64,000 nt of DNA from Thermohalobaculum sp963822985. GTDB taxonomy: Bacteria; Pseudomonadota; Alphaproteobacteria; Rhodobacterales; Rhodobacteraceae. Of the stretch, positions 8,436-18,003 are shown piece after piece (the stretch's first letter is position 1; every line of letters starts with the position of its first letter). The position numbers and the translations under genes are program-made. A model generated the notes under the pieces. It saw only the letters and a program-made list of their open reading frames with translations, had not been told where the DNA came from and did not search any database. The DNA lies in assembly GCA_963822985.1 (NCBI GenBank), contig CAWGJU010000003.1:186001-250000 (forward strand). The letters are read 5' to 3'.

Positions 8436-10223
8436 TCAGGTCTTGGTGCCGTAGCCCAAATGCGGCGGATCGGCATCCGTCGAAGGCACGCCGACCTCGG
8501 CGCCGAAATGCTTGATGGTCAGCAGGATCGGATTCGGCGCCGCCTGGCCCAGGCCGCAGATCGACGCGTCGGCCATGGCGGCGCAGAGATCCTTGAGCAG
8601 CGCCTCGTCCCAGACCTCGGCCGCCATCAGCTTTACCGCCTTCTCGCAGCCGACGCGGCAGGGCGTGCATTGCCCGCAGCTCTCGTCCTCGAAGAAGCGA
8701 AGCATGTTCAGCGCCGCGTCCTTGGCGGAGTCCTTGTCCGAAAGGATCACCACCGCATGGCTGCCGATGAAGATGCCATGCGGCTGCAGCGTGTCGAAAT
8801 CGAGCGGGATGTCGCCCATCGAGGCCGGCAGGAGCCCCGATGACGGCCCGCCCGGCTGGTAGGCCTTGAAGGCGTGCCCGGCCGCCATGCCGCCGCAATG
8901 CTCGTCGATCAGCTCGCGCACGGTGATCCCGGCCGGCGCGAGCTTGACGCCGGGCTCGGCCACGCGGCCCGAGACCGAGAACGAGCGCAGCCCGGTCCGG
9001 CCGTTGCGGCCGTGCCGGTTCAGCACCTCGGGCCCGTCGCGGGCGACCTTGGCGACCCAGATAAGCGTCTCGACATTGTGCTCGAGCGTCGGCCGGCCGA
9101 AGACGCCGACTTGGGCGACGTAGGGCGGCCGGTGGCGCGGCAGGCCGCGCTTGCCCTCGATCGATTCGATCATCGCGGATTTCTCGCCGCAGATATAGGC
9201 GCCGGCGCCGCGGCGCAGGTCGACACGGCCGGGCGCGGCGATGCCGGCGGCCTCCAGCGCGGCGATCTCGCGGCGCAGGATCTCGATCACGGCCGGATAT
9301 TCGTCGCGGATGTAGAGGAAGCAGGTGTCGGCCTCGACCGCCCAGGCGGCGATCAGCATGCCCTCGAGGAACAAATGCGGCTCGCGCTCGAGCCAAAATC
9401 GGTCCTTGAAGGTGCCGGGCTCGCCTTCGTCGCCGTTGACGGCGATATAGCGCGGCGCGGGCGCGGCCCGGACGAAGGACCACTTCTTGCCCGCCGGAAA
9501 GCCGGCACCGCCGAGCCCGCGCAGGCCCGAGTTGAGCAGCGACTGTCTGCACCTCGTCGGCCGTGCGCTCGCCCGCCCGCAAGCTGGCGAGCGTCTGGTA
9601 TCCGCCCGCCGCGCGGTAGGCGTCGAGACCCTGATAGTCCGGCACGACCGCATGGGTGCGGCCCTGCGCGATCGCGCCCGCGACCTTCTCGGGCGTCGCG
9701 TGGTCGATATGCGCGTGGCCGATCTCGAGCGCGGGCGCCGTGTCGCAGCGGCCCATGCAGGGCGCGCGGAGGACGCGCACCTCGGCCGGATCGAGCCCGT
9801 CCCTCAGCGCGGCCAACAGCTGCTGAGCGCCGGCCAGCTCGCAGGAGAGCGAGTCGCAGACGCGGATCGTCAGGGCGGCGGCGGGGCTTCGTCCTCCTTC
9901 ACCACGTCGAAATGCGCGTAGAAGGTGGCGACCTCGTAGACGGCCGCCATCGGCAACCGCATCTCCTCGCCGAGCGCCCGCAGATGCGCGGCCGAGAGGT
10001 GGCCGTGAGCGTCCTGGATCAGATGCAGGTGCTCGATCAGCAGGTCCTTGCGGCGGGGGCGATCGCCCAGGAGCCGCCGCACCTCTGCCAGCGCCGCGTC
10101 GTCGAGCTGCCGGCCGCGGGGCGTTCGCCGGCCCTTGCCGCGCCCCGACTTCCAGACGCCCTTGCGGTCGCCATCGCCGGAGCCGGGCGAGCCCGAGCCG
10201 GGCTTTTCGTCGAGCGAGGTCAT
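8436..10223 (-). CDS. Fused NuoE/NuoF-like NADH-binding subunit (FdsB/HoxF type), two compensating frameshifts
   Basis: Read as one protein of about 595 residues, this joins a NuoE/FdsG-like [2Fe-2S] domain to a NuoF-like FMN, NADH and [4Fe-4S] domain, the electron-input module of complex I and of NAD-linked formate dehydrogenases and hydrogenases. The first part runs in one frame to about 9870 (MAAVYEVATFYAHFD). The middle, about 9870-9545, is in another frame and carries the cluster Cys (VCDSLSCEL, then PCMGRC). The rest returns to the first frame with GLGGAGFPAGKKW (FMN), ICGEKSAMIESIEG and SCGQCTPCRVG plus a later Cys ([4Fe-4S]). One base appears missing at about 9870 and one extra at about 9545, cancelling. 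The wording of the F domain (RHRPPYVAQVGVFGRP) is closest to formate dehydrogenase beta subunits. ATG at 10223 follows AGGGAG. No catalytic alpha subunit is in the window. Confidence 0.75.
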
Positions 10224-10317
10224 GGGGGCGCTCCCTGGTTGGTATACCAGAAGTTCTATCGACGGGAGGTCAGCACAGTCCAGCCGCATTCCGGCGTCGG
10301 AGCGTCCGGCTGCGACC

Positions 10318-11102
10318 TCAGCGGGCCACGACCTCCGTGATCCGGCGCGTTCCCGCGTCGATGCGCAGGACGTCGTTGCCGATGCGGGCGTATTTTTCAC
10401 CGAACGGGGGAATCGGCAGGCCATAGGCGGCATAGTCGAGCGTGACCTGCGGGACATCGTCCGGCAGCACGTCGCCGGGCGACCAGTCATCGGTCGCCTG
10501 CTCCTCATCGCCGACCACCTTGATCCGACCGCGGGGGTCGAGGGCTTGCGACTGGGCGCCGGCTGTGCGGGTTCCGCGAGCGGCGCCGGCGAGGTCACCT
10601 GCACGATGATGACGGGCGGAACGCCGCCACCAGGGACGCCCGGTGCCCAAGGATAGAACACCCGCCCGCCGCAGCACCGGCCCCTCGACCGGCGATGGTG
10701 GAAGCCCCGCAGCCTGTCGGGTCCGAGATACTTCGCGTTCAAGCGCCGGCGCTGCGCGATCAGCTCCGCCTTGCCGAGGGGGACGGACGCCGGCAGCCGC
10801 CGACCCGCCACCCTGGAACTCTGATACGCCATGAACCGGTTGCCGAGCATCGAACCCGGCCGCGCATGGCCACGCCGCCCATGGGCGCCCGATCGCCCAT
10901 ATGTGTCCACGCCAGGCCGGAAGCTGCCCCCGACACCCACGGCGCCAGTGCTCAGCCGACCCGCAATGCCCGCATGGCCGAAGCCGCCGCCGAGACGCCC
11001 CGCGGCGCCGAAATCGGCCCGCGCCCGATCGGGCCAGAAGAAGATGCCGACCAAGACAAGGACGACCGCGATGGCGACCAAGAGAATGTTTCGCTGCGAC
11101 AT
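10318..11102 (-). CDS. Secreted or anchored protein with RcnB-like C-terminus, frameshifted
   Basis: The product starts with a clear membrane or export segment (ILLVAIAVVLVLVGIFFW, residues 5-22), followed by a Gly/Arg-rich linker and a Pro-rich stretch. Near 10550 the reading frame must change (one base missing or two extra) to reach the C-terminal tail, which ends AAYGLPIPPFGEKYARIGNDVLRID at 10318. That tail, a YGLPxPP segment followed by RIGNDVLRI, resembles the RcnB family of periplasmic proteins, some of which act in nickel/cobalt homeostasis. Function here is unproven. ATG at 11102 is chosen for the membrane segment; the second frame also stays open upstream but reads as low-complexity Arg-rich sequence. 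Confidence 0.5.
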
Positions 11103-11248
11103 TCATAAAGATTAACACGATTCGCACGCATGCCGGCGTCCTGCTTTGGCGCGTCTTCTGGATCAATTCGCGACGCTGCGCCATCCCGCCCAACCTGCAG
11201 CGGGACCGTCGAGGACTGCGTGGGAACTGGCGCGGGAGGCGCCGGCGG

Positions 11249-12069
11249 TCAGCGCAGGGCCAGGACCTCGGATATCGGGGCGCGCAAGATCATCTCCGAG
11301 CCTTGCATTCGCCCCGCACCGCGCGGCGCGCGGACGTTGATGCCGGCCGTCTGCCGGCTGCCGGCGGCCGCGGCCCTGACGACCAGCGGGGCGACGACCC
11401 TCGCGGTGCGCCCCGTCCACCGGCATCGGCCGGGCGGCTCGCCTCGGCCACGGCCGCGAGCCTCAGCGGCTCGGTGGCCGCGTCGCCCATGCGCCGGATC
11501 GCGTTCGCGACCAGGTTGCGATAGCGGGTCGCGTGCACAGGCGTCCGCGAATGATACTTCCCCGAGGCGAGCATCCAGTCGCCCGTCTCGGCATGGAGCT
11601 CGTTCAGGAAGCGCGCCGCGTAGTCGCCGGCCGGACCCGGCTCGAACATCGCGTCGATCGACGGGAAGTGCTCGCCATGCCAACGGTAATTCAGCTGAAA
11701 GCAGCCGACGTCGAAGGATTTCTCGCCCGAGCCCAGCGCCTGCTGCGCGTGCAGCAGCGCCGCGGCGCGGCTGTCGAACCAGGCGCCCTTGCCGGCGACG
11801 TTCACCGTCCAGGGCCAGGGGCCGCTGCGCCCGCCGCGCTTTGTGCGCGTCTCGACCTGGGTGATCGCCAGCATCACCTCGCGCGGGACGCCGTTGCGGT
11901 CGGCGGCGACGATCGCGGCATCGCGGCAGAGCGACATCGTCTGTTCCGGCGAGAGCGCCTGGGCGTCGCCAGCCGAGACGGCAACGAGAAGCGCGAGCGC
12001 CGGGGCAATGCACGACGAAGCAAGGCGGCGTGTCACTGATGCGAGCGCTGAGATCGGCACTGACAGCAT
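11249..12069 (-). CDS. Lytic transglycosylase (SLT domain), probably frameshifted near its 3' end
   Basis: An exported murein hydrolase candidate. It has a signal peptide (ALALLVAVSAGDAQA, about 24-38) and an SLT-like domain with the catalytic-Glu context AITQVETRTKRGG (about 62-75), VNVAGKGAWFDS, VGCFQLNYRWHGE and LNELHAETGDWMLASGKYHS. Such enzymes cleave peptidoglycan to 1,6-anhydromuropeptides in the periplasm. ATG at 12069 has GGGGGA upstream. The domain frame ends at 11290 in an Arg/Pro/Ser-rich tail, whereas the alternative frame entered near 11410 gives a more protein-like tail (VVAPLVVRAAAAG to APISEVLALR) ending at 11249. I therefore infer a frame break near 11410, with moderate certainty. 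Confidence 0.7.
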
Positions 12070-12213
12070 CGACAATCCCCCGAATGGCCGGACAGCAATG
12101 CCTGTCGTGCTCGCACGGGCGGCTTAAGCGAGTCTTGCCAGATCAAATTCAACCAAAACGCGAAGAGACTATCGCGCCGGAGCCTTCGCCCAAGAGTGCG
12201 GCACAGTCGCTGC

Positions 12214-13104
12214 TCAGAGGCGAAGCGTGCCCTCCATCAGCACGACGCCCGAGCCCGCGACGCGCACGCCCTCAATCGCCTGCGGAGGCCCGAGCACCTC
12301 GACCTCGGCGCGGCCGGGCCGGCCCATCCAGTGGCCCTGCTCGGCGGTGAAGCGGGGGCCGCCGATCAAGCCATGACGCCAGAGATAGGCGGCCATGCAC
12401 CCGGTCGCCGAGCCCGTGAACGGGTCCTCGGGCGGCATCGGCGGCGGCAGCATCAGGCGGGCGAAGGTGCCACCGCCTTCCGCCCCGCCAAGCGTGACCA
12501 GGAAGGGCTCCATCAGCCCGGCATCGCCGGCCCCCGCGCGCCAGTCGTGCAGGGCCGCCGGATCCAGGCGGGCACGGCGCAGCGCCGCGTGGTCGCGCAG
12601 CAGCGTCACGCAGAAGGGCGTGCCGGTCGAGACGATCTGCGGCGGGTGGACGATGTCGCCGGCCGTCAGCCCGACGCAGGCGGCGACGCGCCCCGGATCC
12701 TGCACCGGCCCGAACTCGGGGCGGCGCTGCGTCATGGTGATCAGCGGCGCGCGGCCCTCGCGCGCGACCACTTCGATCGGCAGGACGCCTGCGCCCACCT
12801 CGAGCGTGAACGAAGCCCGCCCCGAGGCGAGGTCGACCAGCCCGCGATGGACCAGCGAGGCGACGGTGGCGATGGTGGGGTGCCCCGCCATGGGGATCTC
12901 GCGGGTGGCGAGGTAATAGCGCGCGCCGAAATCCGCCCGGTCCGAGCCAACGAGGTAGGCGCACTCGCTGAGCGAGGTCTCGCGCACCAGTCGCAGCCGG
13001 TCCTCGACCGAGATGTCGCCCGCATCGTGGAAGACGGCGCAGGCGTTGCCCCCGAACGGCTGCTCGGTGAAGGCGTCGACCCAGTCGAAGGGATAGCTCG
13101 GCAT
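12214..13104 (-). CDS. PhzF-family isomerase/epimerase
   Basis: A 296-residue protein with the two-lobed diaminopimelate-epimerase fold of PhzF. Family motifs are FTEQPFGGNACAVF near the N-terminus, the catalytic Glu in SLSECAYLV (about 46), and DPFTGSATGCMAAYLW (about 230-245). PhzF isomerises trans-2,3-dihydro-3-hydroxyanthranilate in phenazine makers, but most genomes with a stand-alone copy do not make phenazines and the natural substrate is unknown. No other phenazine gene is present. ATG at 13104 matches the family start. It is on the same strand as ccmE upstream, with a gap of about 100 bp. Confidence 0.88.
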   Translation of the reverse strand: MPSYPFDWVDAFTEQPFGGNACAVFHDAGDISVEDRLRLVRETSLSECAYLVGSDRADFGARYYLATREIPMAGHPTIATVASLVHRGLVDLASGRASFTLEVGAGVLPIEVVAREGRAPLITMTQRRPEFGPVQDPGRVAACVGLTAGDIVHPPQIVSTGTPFCVTLLRDHAALRRARLDPAALHDWRAGAGDAGLMEPFLVTLGGAEGGGTFARLMLPPPMPPEDPFTGSATGCMAAYLWRHGLIGGPRFTAEQGHWMGRPGRAEVEVLGPPQAIEGVRVAGSGVVLMEGTLRL

Positions 13105-13207
13105 CGTCGCGCCCTCTTTGCTGCGCCGCCGGAGTCATGGCAGCGGCAACGGGCGGAGGCAAATCGCCATTCGTGCTCCAGGCGATCGCAGCCGCTGATA
13201 GAGCCGG

Positions 13208-13651
13208 CTAATTGCTCGGCGCGCCCTCCCAGTGGCCTTGTGCCCGAAGGGCATCGGCGACCTCCTTGGGCATGTAGTTCTCGTCGTGCTTGGCCAGGAC
13301 CTCGGTCGCCTCAAAGGTGCCGGCGCGCCAATAACCCTCGGCGACGATGCCCTGCCCCTCGCGGAACAGGTCCGGCAGCACGCCGGTGAAGGCGACCGCC
13401 ACGACGCCGTTGCCATCGGTGATCTCGAAGTGGTGCGTCGGGCCCTCGGTCGTGCTCGAGCCATCGACGACGAGGCCGCCGACGCGCAGCAACTGGTCGG
13501 GGCGATAGCTCGCGGCGTGCAGCTCGGTCGGCGATTTGAAAAAGGCGATCGCGTCCTGGGCGAGGAAGCCGAACAGTCCCGCCGCGCCGATTAGCAGCCC
13601 GCCGCCAAGCACCAGCATCTGGATGCGCCGCGCCTTCTTCGTCCTTGCCAT
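13208..13651 (-). CDS. ccmE: Cytochrome c maturation heme chaperone CcmE
   Basis: A 147-residue type II membrane protein that carries heme covalently in the periplasm and hands it to the CcmF/H ligase for c-type cytochromes. A single N-terminal anchor (MLVLGGGLLIGAAGLFGFLA, about 12-31) precedes the OB-fold. The heme-binding His is seen in LAKHDENYMPKE (about 121), with the conserved downstream Tyr. Length is normal for the family. Other ccm genes are not in the window; argC and a YihY-type gene lie upstream on the same strand, a neighbourhood common for ccmE in Alphaproteobacteria. Confidence 0.95.
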   Translation of the reverse strand: MARTKKARRIQMLVLGGGLLIGAAGLFGFLAQDAIAFFKSPTELHAASYRPDQLLRVGGLVVDGSSTTEGPTHHFEITDGNGVVAVAFTGVLPDLFREGQGIVAEGYWRAGTFEATEVLAKHDENYMPKEVADALRAQGHWEGAPSN

Positions 13652-13740
13652 CGTCCCGCCCGCGAATGCCCCGCCCGACCCCTGCTAATATATTTCGAGG
13701 CCAGCCAATTGCGACAGATCAAGCGCGCCGAGATCGGGCC

Positions 13741-14628
13741 TCAGTGCACCTCGGGCGGGACCGGGCGCTGGCTGCGCCGGGCACCACGCCGCGCCAGTTC
13801 GTCGCGGTTGACGATCGCGTTGATTTCGGCGCCGAGAATGATGATCGCGCCCGTCACGTACATGAAGAGCAGCGTGATCACCACGCCCGCCAGCGTGCCG
13901 TAAGTGAGCGTGTAGGACGGCGCGTAGGAGAGGTACCAGGAGAACGCCGTCGCGGCGATGATCCAGACCAGCACGCTGGCGAGGATGCCCGGCCAGAGCA
14001 TCAGCCCGCGCATACGCCGCGAGGGCAGGATCCAGTGCATCGCCCAGAGCGAGAGCGCGAGCACAGCGAAGCCGAGCGCGTACCGGATGACGTCGGCCTC
14101 GAAGGGGATGTCGGTCCGCGTCCACGCCTCGAAGAGCGCGAAGACGATGGGCGCCAGGATGATCAGCACCGACAGCACGATGAAGATGACATAGCCGACG
14201 ATGACTATGCCGATCGCGATCAGCCGCGAAAAGGCGATATGGCGATAGGCCTCGACGTCATAGGCGCGGTCGAAGCCGACGCGCAGCGCCTCGACGCCGT
14301 TCGAGGCCGCCCAGATGGCGCCTAGCGCCGAGACCGTCAGGAGGCCGCTGCGTCGCTGGCCGGCCACTTCGTAGATGACCGGCTCGAGCGTTCGGGCGAC
14401 ATAGTCCGGAACCGCGTCGAAAAGCGCCTTCAGCACCGCCTCGCCGCCCTCGGCGCCGATGACGAAGCCCGTCAGCGCGGTGGCGAAGATCAGGAAGGGG
14501 ATCAGCGCCAGCATGCCGGAAAAGGCGAGGTGGCCCGAAAGCACCCAGCCCTCGTCCTCGATGTAGCGGTTGACCACCGCGACGCAGAACGGCCAAGCCG
14601 TTCCGCGCAGCCAGCGCCAGACGATCAC
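13741..14628 (-). CDS. YihY/BrkB-family (UPF0761) integral membrane protein
   Basis: A 295-residue inner-membrane protein with about six transmembrane helices. YihY-family features are visible: GWVLSGHLAFSGMLALIPFLIF early on, then ALGAIWAASNGVEALRVGFDRAYDV and YGTLAGVVITLLFMYVTG. Members were once proposed to be ribonuclease BN, which is now considered wrong; their role is unknown. The start is GTG at 14628, set within a short tandem repeat (about 14624-14685), so the start is less certain than usual; the next Met options would remove part of the first conserved segment. It follows argC by about 50 bp on the same strand. Confidence 0.82.
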   Translation of the reverse strand: MIVWRWLRGTAWPFCVAVVNRYIEDEGWVLSGHLAFSGMLALIPFLIFATALTGFVIGAEGGEAVLKALFDAVPDYVARTLEPVIYEVAGQRRSGLLTVSALGAIWAASNGVEALRVGFDRAYDVEAYRHIAFSRLIAIGIVIVGYVIFIVLSVLIILAPIVFALFEAWTRTDIPFEADVIRYALGFAVLALSLWAMHWILPSRRMRGLMLWPGILASVLVWIIAATAFSWYLSYAPSYTLTYGTLAGVVITLLFMYVTGAIIILGAEINAIVNRDELARRGARRSQRPVPPEVH

Positions 14629-14685
14629 GGCCGGGAAATCACGGCCAGGAGATCACGGCCCGAATGGCGGGCACGGGATCACGGG
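14624..14685. repeat. Short degenerate tandem repeat at the argC/yihY junction
   Basis: A unit of about 14 bp built on ATCACGGCC recurs three times in direct succession (GATCACGGCCGGGA, AATCACGGCCAGGA, GATCACGGCC) and again as GATCACGGG after a spacer. It spans the GTG start of the YihY-family gene and the stop of argC. It may be replication slippage or part of the translation-initiation region. Confidence 0.5.
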
Positions 14686-15704
14686 AAAAGCGGCGCCGCC
14701 ATCAGCCCGGCGGTCTCGTCGAGGCCGAGCATGAGGTTTGCGTTCTGCACCGCCTGGCCGGACGAACCCTTGGCCAGGTTGTCGAGCGCCGAGAAGACGA
14801 TGGCGCGGCCGGGCACGCGGTCGGCGACGACGCCGACATGGGCGAAGTTCGAGCCGCGGACGTGCCGCGTCGCCGGGGTCTCGCCATAGGGCAGGACGAT
14901 GACGAAGGGCTCGCGCGCATAGCGGTCCTGCAGGGCCGCGTGCATGGCGCGGGCGTCGCCCTTGAGATAGATCGTTGCCAGGATGCCGCGGTTCTGCGGG
15001 AGCAGATGCGCGGTGAAGCTGCAGCGCACGGGACGGCCCGCCAGCTTGGAGAACTCCTGGTCGAACTCCGGCATGTGCCGGTGCTTGGCCACGCTGTAGG
15101 CGTGGAAGCCCTCGGCGACCTCGGCGTAGAGCATCGATTCCTTCGGCGACCGCCCTGCCCCCGAGACGCCCGTGGCGAGGTCGATGATGATCTCGTCCGG
15201 GTCGATGACACCCGCCTCGAGCAGTGGCAGCACGCCGTACATGCCGGTCGCCGCATTGCAGCCCGTGCCGGCGACGAGCCGCGCAGCCCGGATCTCGTCG
15301 CGATAGAACTCGGTCAGCCCGTAGACGGCCTCGGCCTGCAGCTCGGGGGCGTGGTGCTCGTGACCGTACCATTCGGCGTAGACGGCCGTGTCGCGCAGGC
15401 GGAAATCGGCCGAGAGGTCGACGATCTTGAGGTTGCGCGGCAGCGAGGCGATCACCTCCTGGCTGGTCGCATGCGGCAGCGCGCAGAAGCAGAGGTCGAC
15501 GCCCGCAAAGTCGATCTCCTCGACGCGCACCAGCGGCGGCAGGTCGAGATGGCGCAGATGCGGAAAGACGCTCGCCATGTGCTCGCCGGCCTTGCGGTCG
15601 GCGGCCATCGCGGCAACCCGCATGTCCGGATGGGTCGCGAGCAGGCGGACGAGCTCGGCGCCCGTATAGCCGCTGGCGCCCACGATCGCGATGTCGAGGG
15701 TCAT
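14679..15704 (-). CDS. argC: N-acetyl-gamma-glutamyl-phosphate reductase
   Basis: A 341-residue enzyme of arginine biosynthesis that reduces N-acetylglutamyl phosphate to the semialdehyde with NADPH. Seen: IAIVGASGYTGAELVRLL (nucleotide binding, 5-22), LPHATSQEV, LSADFRLRD, and the active-site Cys in AGTGCNAATG (about 148), followed by IDLATGVSGAGRSP. Length and motifs fit the long ArgC type (about 340-350). ATG at 15704 matches the family start. It is first of a minus-strand run with the YihY and ccmE genes. Confidence 0.96.
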   Translation of the reverse strand: MTLDIAIVGASGYTGAELVRLLATHPDMRVAAMAADRKAGEHMASVFPHLRHLDLPPLVRVEEIDFAGVDLCFCALPHATSQEVIASLPRNLKIVDLSADFRLRDTAVYAEWYGHEHHAPELQAEAVYGLTEFYRDEIRAARLVAGTGCNAATGMYGVLPLLEAGVIDPDEIIIDLATGVSGAGRSPKESMLYAEVAEGFHAYSVAKHRHMPEFDQEFSKLAGRPVRCSFTAHLLPQNRGILATIYLKGDARAMHAALQDRYAREPFVIVLPYGETPATRHVRGSNFAHVGVVADRVPGRAIVFSALDNLAKGSSGQAVQNANLMLGLDETAGLMAAPLFP

Positions 15705-15816
15705 GACGCGTGACCTCCAGGCGGAGAAGCGCCCGGAACGGGACGCTCAGACGGCCGCCGCCTAGCGCATTCCGAGAACCGGCGCAATCGCGCGGAAAGC
15801 CCGCCTCCGCTCTCCG

Positions 15817-16710
15817 TCAACCGAGATAGAGCCCGTAGGAGAAGTCTTTCCGCGGCTCGGGCGACAGCCTGTAGGTCTCGCGCCGCAGAAAGTCCATCAG
15901 CGCCCTGCTGTCGCGGGCGTGCCGGCGAATTTCCTCCGGCGGCAGCGGCCGGCCGATCGTGACCGTCAGCGGGTCGCCCACGCGGCTGTCGAACTCGCTG
16001 ATCAGCAGCGCCGTTCGCAATGTCTGGTTGAGGTGACTGGCAATCTGGAACAGCCGCGAGTTCGCCCCGTTGAAATAGACCGGCACCACGGCCGCGTCGG
16101 CGCGCGCAATCATCTTGGCGGTGAACGTCTTCCAATAGGGGTCGCGCGCCCTGGAGAACGGCTTGGCGGCCGTGGAAACTGTGCCGCCCGGGAAGATGCC
16201 GATCGCCCCGCCTTGCGCCAGATAGGCCAGCGCCTGCTTGCGCGTCTCGAGGTTGCGCGCCATCGCCTCCTTCGATTCGCCGAAGTCGATGGGCAGGATG
16301 ACGTTCTCCAGGTCCTTGGCCTTGCGGAAGACGACATGGGCGATGATGCGGAAATCGCCGCGTGCCGCTGAGAGGATACGCCCCATCGCCAGCCCGTCGA
16401 GGATGCCGTAGGGGTGGTTTGCGACCAGCACCACCGGTCCCGTCGCGGGGATGTTCTCCAGCCCGCCGCCGACGAACTCCATTTGGATGCGATAGCGCTC
16501 CTGCATCACCTCCCAGAAGTTGCGCCCGGATTCGACCTCGCGCTCGTAGCCGAGGGCGAGGCGCAGCAGGCGCGGCCGGCCGGTCAGGTTCTCGACCGTG
16601 CGGATCAACAAGCGGGCCGCCTTGGTCTTGGCGGCGAACGAATAGCTGATTTCCTTGGGAGCGCCGGCCTGGCGCGACCCTGCTTCATTGGCGATTCTGC
16701 CCAGAGGCAT
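15817..16710 (-). CDS. Lysophospholipid/glycerol-phosphate acyltransferase family protein
   Basis: A 297-residue acyltransferase of the PlsC-like superfamily, probably transferring acyl groups in membrane lipid synthesis at the inner membrane. The catalytic HxxxxD box is visible in LVANHPYGILDGLAMG (about 110-125), and the substrate-binding motif appears as GIFPGGTVST (about 180). There is no obvious transmembrane helix. ATG at 16710 is selected because similarity begins there and a GGAGCGGG stretch precedes it; the frame remains open 47 codons upstream. Acceptor specificity (phospholipid, ornithine lipid or other) cannot be inferred. Confidence 0.8.
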   Translation of the reverse strand: MPLGRIANEAGSRQAGAPKEISYSFAAKTKAARLLIRTVENLTGRPRLLRLALGYEREVESGRNFWEVMQERYRIQMEFVGGGLENIPATGPVVLVANHPYGILDGLAMGRILSAARGDFRIIAHVVFRKAKDLENVILPIDFGESKEAMARNLETRKQALAYLAQGGAIGIFPGGTVSTAAKPFSRARDPYWKTFTAKMIARADAAVVPVYFNGANSRLFQIASHLNQTLRTALLISEFDSRVGDPLTVTIGRPLPPEEIRRHARDSRALMDFLRRETYRLSPEPRKDFSYGLYLG

Positions 16711-16895
16711 CGTCGGGACCCGCTCCAGACTGACCCTCGGAGGGGTCACGCACGATTCACATAGGCGGGAATCCCGGCCGAGACAATCAGTCAATCGCAC
16801 CGTGAAATTCTCGCGCCGCGATTGTGCGGCGCAAGAAAATGGCTGCATCAATGGTGCGGCGCGAAGGCGACCGACCCGGCGCTTCGCGCGATCGG

Positions 16896-17384
16896 TCAGC
16901 GCTTGGAGAACTGGAAGCTGCGGCGCGCCTTGGCCCGGCCGTACTTCTTGCGCTCGACCACGCGCGGGTCGCGCGTGAGAAAGCCCGCATGCTTAAGCGC
17001 GGGACGCAGGCCCGGATCCCACAGGCTCAGCGCCTTCGAGATGCCGTGCCGCACGGCGCCCGCCTGGCCGCTGAGGCCGCCGCCCTTGACGGTGCACATG
17101 ACGTCGAACTGGCCGGCGACGTTTGCGACCGAGAATGGCTGGCCGATCATCATCTGCAGCACGGGGCGAGCGAAGTACTGCGCCATCTCCTTGCCGTTGA
17201 CCATGACGGCGCCCTTGCCGGGCTTGACCCAGACGCGGGCGACAGATTCCTTGCGCTTGCCCGTCGCGTACGAGCGGTTGAGGGCATCGCGCATCGGCTC
17301 GCGCGGGGCGCGCTCCTCGGTCTCGGGCGTCTGTTCGCCCGTGGCCTCGCCCAGCTCGTCGAGCGATCTGATCGTCTCTGCCAT
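16896..17384 (-). CDS. rpsI: 30S ribosomal protein S9
   Basis: A 162-residue S9. The conserved body starts at SYATGKRKESVARVW (about 38) and ends in the tRNA-contacting tail RAKARRSFQFSKR. An acidic N-terminal extension of about 35 residues (LDELGEATGEQTPETEE) precedes it, as in many alphaproteobacterial S9 proteins. It starts one base after the rplM stop, forming the classic rplM-rpsI operon, so translation is probably coupled. Confidence 0.98.
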   Translation of the reverse strand: MAETIRSLDELGEATGEQTPETEERAPREPMRDALNRSYATGKRKESVARVWVKPGKGAVMVNGKEMAQYFARPVLQMMIGQPFSVANVAGQFDVMCTVKGGGLSGQAGAVRHGISKALSLWDPGLRPALKHAGFLTRDPRVVERKKYGRAKARRSFQFSKR

Positions 17385-17385
17385 A

Positions 17386-17850
17386 TCAGGCGCTCCGCGT
17401 GTTCTTGGGGTTCAGGGCGCGCAGGTCCAGCGTCTCGGGCTGCTGCGCCTCGTGCGGGTGCTCGGTGCCGGCATAGACGCGCAGATGCGTCATCTGGCGC
17501 CGCGTCAGCGGGCCGCCCGGCATCATGCGCTCGACCGCCTTGGTGACGACGCGCTCGGGGAACTTGCCCTCGAGGATCTGCGCCGCCGTGCGGCTCTTGA
17601 TGCCGCCCGGATAGCCGGTGTGCCAATAGTACTTCTTGTCCTGGCGCTTGTTGCCGGTCATCTGCACCTTGTCGGCGTTGATGATGACGACGTTGTCGCC
17701 CATGTCCATGTGCGGGGTGAACGTGGCTTTGTGCTTGCCGCGCAGCCGCATGGCGACGATCGAGGCGAGCCGGCCCAGCACGATGCCCTGGGCATCGATC
17801 AGGATCCACTTCTTCTCGATCTCCGCCGGCTTGGCAGAGTAGGTTTTCAT
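17386..17850 (-). CDS. rplM: 50S ribosomal protein L13
   Basis: A 154-residue L13 with WILIDAQGIVLGRLAS, GDNVVIINADKVQMTGNK, YYWHTGYPGG and the MMPGGPLTRRQMTHLRVYAG block, all family hallmarks. ATG at 17850 is the family start. It is the first gene of the two-gene rplM-rpsI operon; a good promoter lies about 60-85 bp upstream (17908-17935). Confidence 0.98.
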   Translation of the reverse strand: MKTYSAKPAEIEKKWILIDAQGIVLGRLASIVAMRLRGKHKATFTPHMDMGDNVVIINADKVQMTGNKRQDKKYYWHTGYPGGIKSRTAAQILEGKFPERVVTKAVERMMPGGPLTRRQMTHLRVYAGTEHPHEAQQPETLDLRALNPKNTRSA

Positions 17851-17907
17851 CGTTCGGTCCGTTCGCTAGTTCGCCCGCGTGCCTCGGGCCGCAGGTTGCC
17901 AGACGGC

Positions 17908-17935
17908 TATCTACGGATTTCGCCACGCGAGTCAA
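17908..17935 (-). promoter_or_regulatory. Predicted sigma-70 promoter of rplM-rpsI
   Basis: On the minus strand TTGACT (17935-17930) and TAGATA (17913-17908) are separated by 16 bases, about 60 bp before the L13 start. The match to the housekeeping consensus is good for such GC-rich DNA, and a strong promoter is expected for a ribosomal operon. Confidence 0.55.
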
Positions 17936-17980
17936 TGCCGTACTCGGCGAATTCCTCGTTTATAGTCAGTTGGCTAGATA

Positions 17981-18000
17981 TGGGGTTTATGAATACCCCA
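17981..18000 (-). terminator. Hairpin just after the thioesterase gene, possible terminator
   Basis: A perfect 6-bp stem, TGGGGT with ACCCCA, encloses an 8-base AT-rich loop. It starts 4 bases after the end of the thioesterase gene (minus strand) and is followed by TATCT, not a long T run. It may end transcription before the rplM promoter. Confidence 0.35.
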
Positions 18001-18003
18001 ACA

